DNA of 16,728 nt from CAZQXD01 sp964597315 (lineage in GTDB: Bacteria; Pseudomonadota; Gammaproteobacteria; Competibacterales; Competibacteraceae): NCBI GenBank assembly GCA_964597315.1, contig CAZQXD010000083.1, positions 1 to 16,728 on the forward strand, read 5' to 3'. The notes beneath the pieces are model-generated. The model made no database searches, had not been told where the DNA came from, and worked only from the letters and a program-made list of their open reading frames with translations. The position numbers and the translations under genes are program-made. Position 1 is the stretch's first letter, and each line of letters opens with the position of its first letter. Of this stretch, positions 13,340-16,728 are shown in pieces.

Positions 13340-16081
13340 CTAACGAGGTACGCACATTACCACGCCCTCATTCTCCCACCCCGCCGCCACCATGGCCTCA
13401 TGGACGCTGAGGCTGGTGGTATAGCGGTGGTTGGAGTTGTTGTGGATGAAGTCGTCATTATAGGCTCGGTAGACCGGATCGAAGCCGGGTCCGCAGCCCC
13501 CCCCCTCCGGCGCCAAGACCTGAAAGGCCGCCACCCGGTCCTGGGTCCAACCCGGATCGACGGCCCGCAGCCAATCACACTCCGCAGCGGCGGCGGTGTA
13601 GAAATGGGAGTTCGGCCCCAGCCCGGGAGTTCCGTAAAACCGACAGACCGGGCTGGACTCCGGGGGCGCTGGGGTAGCCGGTCCCCAGCCCTTGAAGGTA
13701 TAGCCAGTGCGGCTCCAGCCGGGACCGGCGCCGCCAGAATCCACCTTGGCGATCTCAGCGGCGTTGGCGGTCATGAAGTAATGATCCAAGGGCTGGTTAT
13801 GGTACTCCACCACCGGCGCGGTGGGATAGACCGCCAACTGCTCGGCCAGGCGGTTTTGGCCCAGAGATTCAATCCAGGCCGCCACCTCGGCGGCGGCGGC
13901 CTGGTCTGGAACGCTGCTGGCCAGGGGCGGCATCCGGGCATAGCCAGGCTCCCCTCGCAACATATGCAGCAGAGCGCTGTCTCCGGGGCTGCCCGGGGTC
14001 ACTAGGACCACTTCGCTACGTACCGAGTCCTTGCCCACCACCTCCAGGGTACGCTGATGATCCAGTCCGAAGCCCAAGGCTCCCGCCAGGCCGCCGTATT
14101 GGGAGTGGCAGTGGGCGCAGTTACCGTGCAAGTAACCCCGCACCGCCTGTTCCTGGGGATCGGACCCGGCGATGCTGGGCCAGGGCGCCTTGGGGGTATC
14201 GCTGAGCGAACCGGCCATTGCCAATTGATCCAGTAGGTTGTCCTGGCCGGGGGGGGCATGGTTGAGTTGTACGGCCTCCACGCCAATCACGAAATCCGCC
14301 AGCCGATCATGGCAGGTCAGGCACTGGGCGTGGCCGGGAACGGGGTAGGCAATAGTCTCCGGCAAGGCCGGGTCGGCGGGTCGGACGGTCACGGTCAGGG
14401 GGTTGCCGTCGCTCAGCTCGGCGTCCAGGCCATCCTCCCGCCACACGTATACCCCGACCCGCCAACCTTGGGCGGTCTTTTGTAATACCCGGGTCTCCAC
14501 ATCTCGCCGCCGCGAACCGCCGTCATCGTTCACGCTATAGCTGAAATGCTTGAAAATCAGGGTTCCCTCGGGAAACACCCAGCGCCGGGGGTCAGCGGTG
14601 TCGATCGTGGCCCCCGGGGGCAGGATCAGGAACCGGAACTTGTCCGCGCCATCGGTCCATAGGGGGTAGCGAGGCGCATAGGGCCAGGCCCGATCCATGG
14701 GCGTGAGGCTGGCCAGGTCCGTGAACGCCCCGGTGGCTGACAGGGTGGGCGGCAAGGGTCCGGTGGGTTTCAGCACCAGGGGCGTGTCGGACGGTTCGGC
14801 GTCGGGATCCCCGGCGGTAGCGTCCTCGATGCGGTAGATGGAGCTGGATTCCCCGAAGCCCGCCAGCAGATAGAGCTGCTGGTCCGGCCCTTGGGCAAAA
14901 CCGATGATGTACTCGTGATGGTGCAGTAGATGGCGGTCGTCCAGCACCTGCCCCTGGCCGTCTAGGCGCAAGCCCCGAATCCAGCCCTGGAGTAGATCCC
15001 CATAAATCAGGGTGTCCTGAAGCCGGCCTTGATAGCCGCCACCCTGATATACCGGACCCAGAATAATGGACGAGCGGTTAACGGCGCCCGGGGACGGCGG
15101 GCTGCCCTGGGGGTCCTCGGCCATGAAGCTGGAATCGTCCTTGCGGTAGCCGTGGATGGGGTCGGTAAAAGCGGCGCAGTCCACGGCCTGGCCGCTATCG
15201 GTACAAGGCCCGCCCAGAATCGGCCAGCCGTAGTTGGGCATGGGGCCGACGCCCGGCCGCGACAGGTTAATCTCTTCCCATTGATGGCCCAGGTCCCCGG
15301 CCACGTCACCGATCAGCAGCCGGTCGCCGAGCCAAGCGTGGGTGAAAGGATTGCGCAGCCCCCGGGCCAGCACCTGGGGAGGTTGCTCCCCGGCCGGGTC
15401 CAGGCGCAGCACCTTGCCCCAGAAGCTGGCCGGGTCCTGGGACTGGTTGCGGCTGTAGTCGAAACCACCGATGCCGCCGTCGCCCATCAGCACATACAGC
15501 TTGCCGTCGGGACCGAAGGACGGGTTGCCGCCATTATGATTGTGCAAATGGGCCTCGCTGGTGGCCACCTGGAGTTTATCGGTACTAAACACCAATTCCC
15601 GCCCCGCCCAAATACCGGCCAGGTCGGCGGAGTTCCAGCGCAGCCGCCAGATATCCACCCCTTGCTTGGGCTGGGGATTGAGATGGACATACACATAACC
15701 GTTGGCGGCGAAATCCGGGTCGAAGGCCAGCCCCAACAGGCCCTCGTTATCGAAGAACTCGCCGCTCTCCCGGAACTGGGCCAGACTATTGGCGGAAGCC
15801 ACCTGAAAGCTGCCCAACAGGCTGAAATCAGGCCCTAGCCAGGCGATCAGCCCAGTGTTGAGCACCAGCAGGGACTGGCCCGAGCCGTCAGGGAAGAACT
15901 CCAGATCGGCTGGGGCCACGGCGATATGCGGGGTAGGAGCGCCGGTGCTTAGATCCAATAGATCCGGCTTACGAAACTCAGCCACTTTGGAGAGGCGCAA
16001 AACCTGGGCGGAGATCGTTGCCGTCGCCAGGCTCAGGACCAAGGCCAGGGCCAGCAAGCGCAGTGGAGGCGCCAGGAACAT
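13340..16081 (-). CDS. Exported PQQ-dehydrogenase-like / diheme cytochrome c / DUF5648-like fusion
   Basis: The 913 residues begin with a signal peptide (about 1-25, ending TISA|QV). Residues 30-420 resemble the soluble glucose/sorbosone dehydrogenase beta-propeller: EGLLGLAFDPDFAANGYVYV, HNHNGGNPSFGPDGKLYVLM, GLRNPFTHAW and NYGWPILGGPC. Residues about 440-745 fit the SO2930-type diheme cytochrome family (YPLWTDGADKFR, WVFPEGTLIFKHFSY), with heme sites CLTCH (587-591) and CAHCH (655-659) and Met717 in ARMPPL as a likely axial ligand. Residues 755-913 look like DUF5648 repeats (HYFMTANAAEI, CRFYGTPGLGPNSHFYT, HRYTTSLSVHEAM). Inferred role: periplasmic or extracellular oxidation of a sugar or alcohol, with electrons passed to the hemes. 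Quinone binding and substrate are unproven. The start overlaps the upstream stop by one base (TAATG); gspE follows after 19 bases, so it is a possible T2SS cargo. Confidence 0.85.
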   Translation of the reverse strand: MFLAPPLRLLALALVLSLATATISAQVLRLSKVAEFRKPDLLDLSTGAPTPHIAVAPADLEFFPDGSGQSLLVLNTGLIAWLGPDFSLLGSFQVASANSLAQFRESGEFFDNEGLLGLAFDPDFAANGYVYVHLNPQPKQGVDIWRLRWNSADLAGIWAGRELVFSTDKLQVATSEAHLHNHNGGNPSFGPDGKLYVLMGDGGIGGFDYSRNQSQDPASFWGKVLRLDPAGEQPPQVLARGLRNPFTHAWLGDRLLIGDVAGDLGHQWEEINLSRPGVGPMPNYGWPILGGPCTDSGQAVDCAAFTDPIHGYRKDDSSFMAEDPQGSPPSPGAVNRSSIILGPVYQGGGYQGRLQDTLIYGDLLQGWIRGLRLDGQGQVLDDRHLLHHHEYIIGFAQGPDQQLYLLAGFGESSSIYRIEDATAGDPDAEPSDTPLVLKPTGPLPPTLSATGAFTDLASLTPMDRAWPYAPRYPLWTDGADKFRFLILPPGATIDTADPRRWVFPEGTLIFKHFSYSVNDDGGSRRRDVETRVLQKTAQGWRVGVYVWREDGLDAELSDGNPLTVTVRPADPALPETIAYPVPGHAQCLTCHDRLADFVIGVEAVQLNHAPPGQDNLLDQLAMAGSLSDTPKAPWPSIAGSDPQEQAVRGYLHGNCAHCHSQYGGLAGALGFGLDHQRTLEVVGKDSVRSEVVLVTPGSPGDSALLHMLRGEPGYARMPPLASSVPDQAAAAEVAAWIESLGQNRLAEQLAVYPTAPVVEYHNQPLDHYFMTANAAEIAKVDSGGAGPGWSRTGYTFKGWGPATPAPPESSPVCRFYGTPGLGPNSHFYTAAAAECDWLRAVDPGWTQDRVAAFQVLAPEGGGCGPGFDPVYRAYNDDFIHNNSNHRYTTSLSVHEAMVAAGWENEGVVMCVPR

Positions 16082-16728
16082 TACAGGTCTCCTCTGGGGT
16101 ACAGCGCAATATGGTCCAGCGCCAGGACCCCAGCCGTCGCGGGACGCAGCCGCAGCCGCAAGGTCTGTGCCTCGGCCAGGGCGGACCAGTCCAAGGGTAC
16201 GCGCAGACCGGCCGCGTCCTGGGGCAGATCCGCCACAGCGTCGCCACCATACAGGGACTGCCAGGGGGCATCGGCGTCAATCCGGGCCTCCACCCGCAAC
16301 CCGGCTAGGGCATCCGGCGCCAGCCCCAGCATCAGCAGGTCGAAACGCTCACCGTAGAACGGACCCGCCGGGGCCTCCAGAGTCAGCCAAGCGTCCTCTC
16401 CGCCGGAGATTTCCAGGTAACCGTAGCCAGCCTGTAGCCGGGTTCCCGCCCCGCCCCGCCAGCCATCGTCATCAGCGTGGCGAGGGGTGCCGAAACGCCA
16501 CAACACGGCCCGGCGCGGTAGAGACCCATGGCCGATAAGAAAGTCGATCAACGCCTCTTCCAGGGGGGTATTGCGCACCGAGGTGTAGGCCACGAAATCC
16601 GGGTCGTCCCGGTAGATACCGTTGGAGCCGTTCCAAGCCATGGGGGAGATCAAGCGGGCATCATGATTAAACGCCTCCCGCAAGGCCCGGTAGGCGGTGG
16701 CGTAGTCGGGCAGTTCCCGGGGCCGCTC
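16081..16728 (-). CDS. Unrecognised protein, C-terminal part (start lies outside the window)
   Basis: The frame is open to the last base of the window, giving 215 residues that begin ERPRELPDYATAYRALREAF, so the true start is upstream. A TTG at 16683 should not be taken as the start. The first ~80 residues (FNHDARLISPMAWNGSNGIY, then DDPDFVAYTSVRN) look like the end of a larger domain, with many aromatic and acidic residues as in carbohydrate-active enzymes, but I cannot assign a family. Residues about 95-215 alternate beta-type strands (YGYLEISGG, WLTLEAPAG, LRLRLRPATAG) and fit a C-terminal beta-sandwich. No membrane segment is visible. The TAA overlaps the ATG of the redox protein by one base, so the two are translationally linked and may act on the same substrate; that link is inference. 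Confidence 0.75.
   Translation of the reverse strand, partial: ERPRELPDYATAYRALREAFNHDARLISPMAWNGSNGIYRDDPDFVAYTSVRNTPLEEALIDFLIGHGSLPRRAVLWRFGTPRHADDDGWRGGAGTRLQAGYGYLEISGGEDAWLTLEAPAGPFYGERFDLLMLGLAPDALAGLRVEARIDADAPWQSLYGGDAVADLPQDAAGLRVPLDWSALAEAQTLRLRLRPATAGVLALDHIALYPRGDL

Noticed and set aside
15029..15838. 269-codon plus-strand frame opposite the quinoprotein domain
   Set aside because: Shadow frame; the minus strand carries the sugar-dehydrogenase motifs and an uninterrupted 913-codon gene.

Overview
All convincing genes in this window lie on the minus strand. The core is a complete type II secretion (T2SS) cluster in the order gspE-F-G-H-I-J-K-L-M-C-D. That order, with a small GspC/XpsN-like protein just before the secretin, resembles the Xanthomonas xps cluster. 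The GC-rich coding sequence, the T2SS and the several Sec-exported proteins indicate a Gram-negative proteobacterium, most likely a gammaproteobacterium. The sequence does not let me name a genus.

Layout in the direction of transcription (high to low coordinates): 16728-16081 is the 3' part of an unrecognised protein. It overlaps by one base (TAATG) a 913-residue predicted exported redox protein (16081-13340) made of a PQQ sugar-dehydrogenase-like beta-propeller, a diheme cytochrome c module and a C-terminal DUF5648-like region. Nineteen bases later the T2SS begins: gspE, gspF, gspG-H-I-J-K (five pseudopilins), a 111-base gap, then gspL-M-C-D joined by 4-base stop/start overlaps, ending at 2908. 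The tight spacing suggests that the redox protein and the secretion machine share a transcript, which makes that protein a candidate T2SS substrate. The secretin has a lipobox and only a short tail after the secretin domain, so it may be a self-piloting liposecretin. Neither a prepilin peptidase (GspO) nor a separate pilotin is present here.

Below 2908 the DNA is more AT-rich in its gaps and the genes appear to be separate units: a small inner-membrane-type lipoprotein (2668-2261) with a candidate A-tract/TTGACA promoter, a 485-residue exported conserved hypothetical protein (2076-619), and the N-terminus of an exported protein with a poly-serine linker (294-1). The 485-residue gene has a promoter candidate embedded in four alternating copies of a 9-base motif, and a clear intrinsic terminator at 576-545. 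The poly-serine linker is encoded by an 18-base tandem repeat. The common theme of the window is export: the secretion apparatus and several possible extracellular or envelope proteins. Functional links beyond the operon layout are inference.
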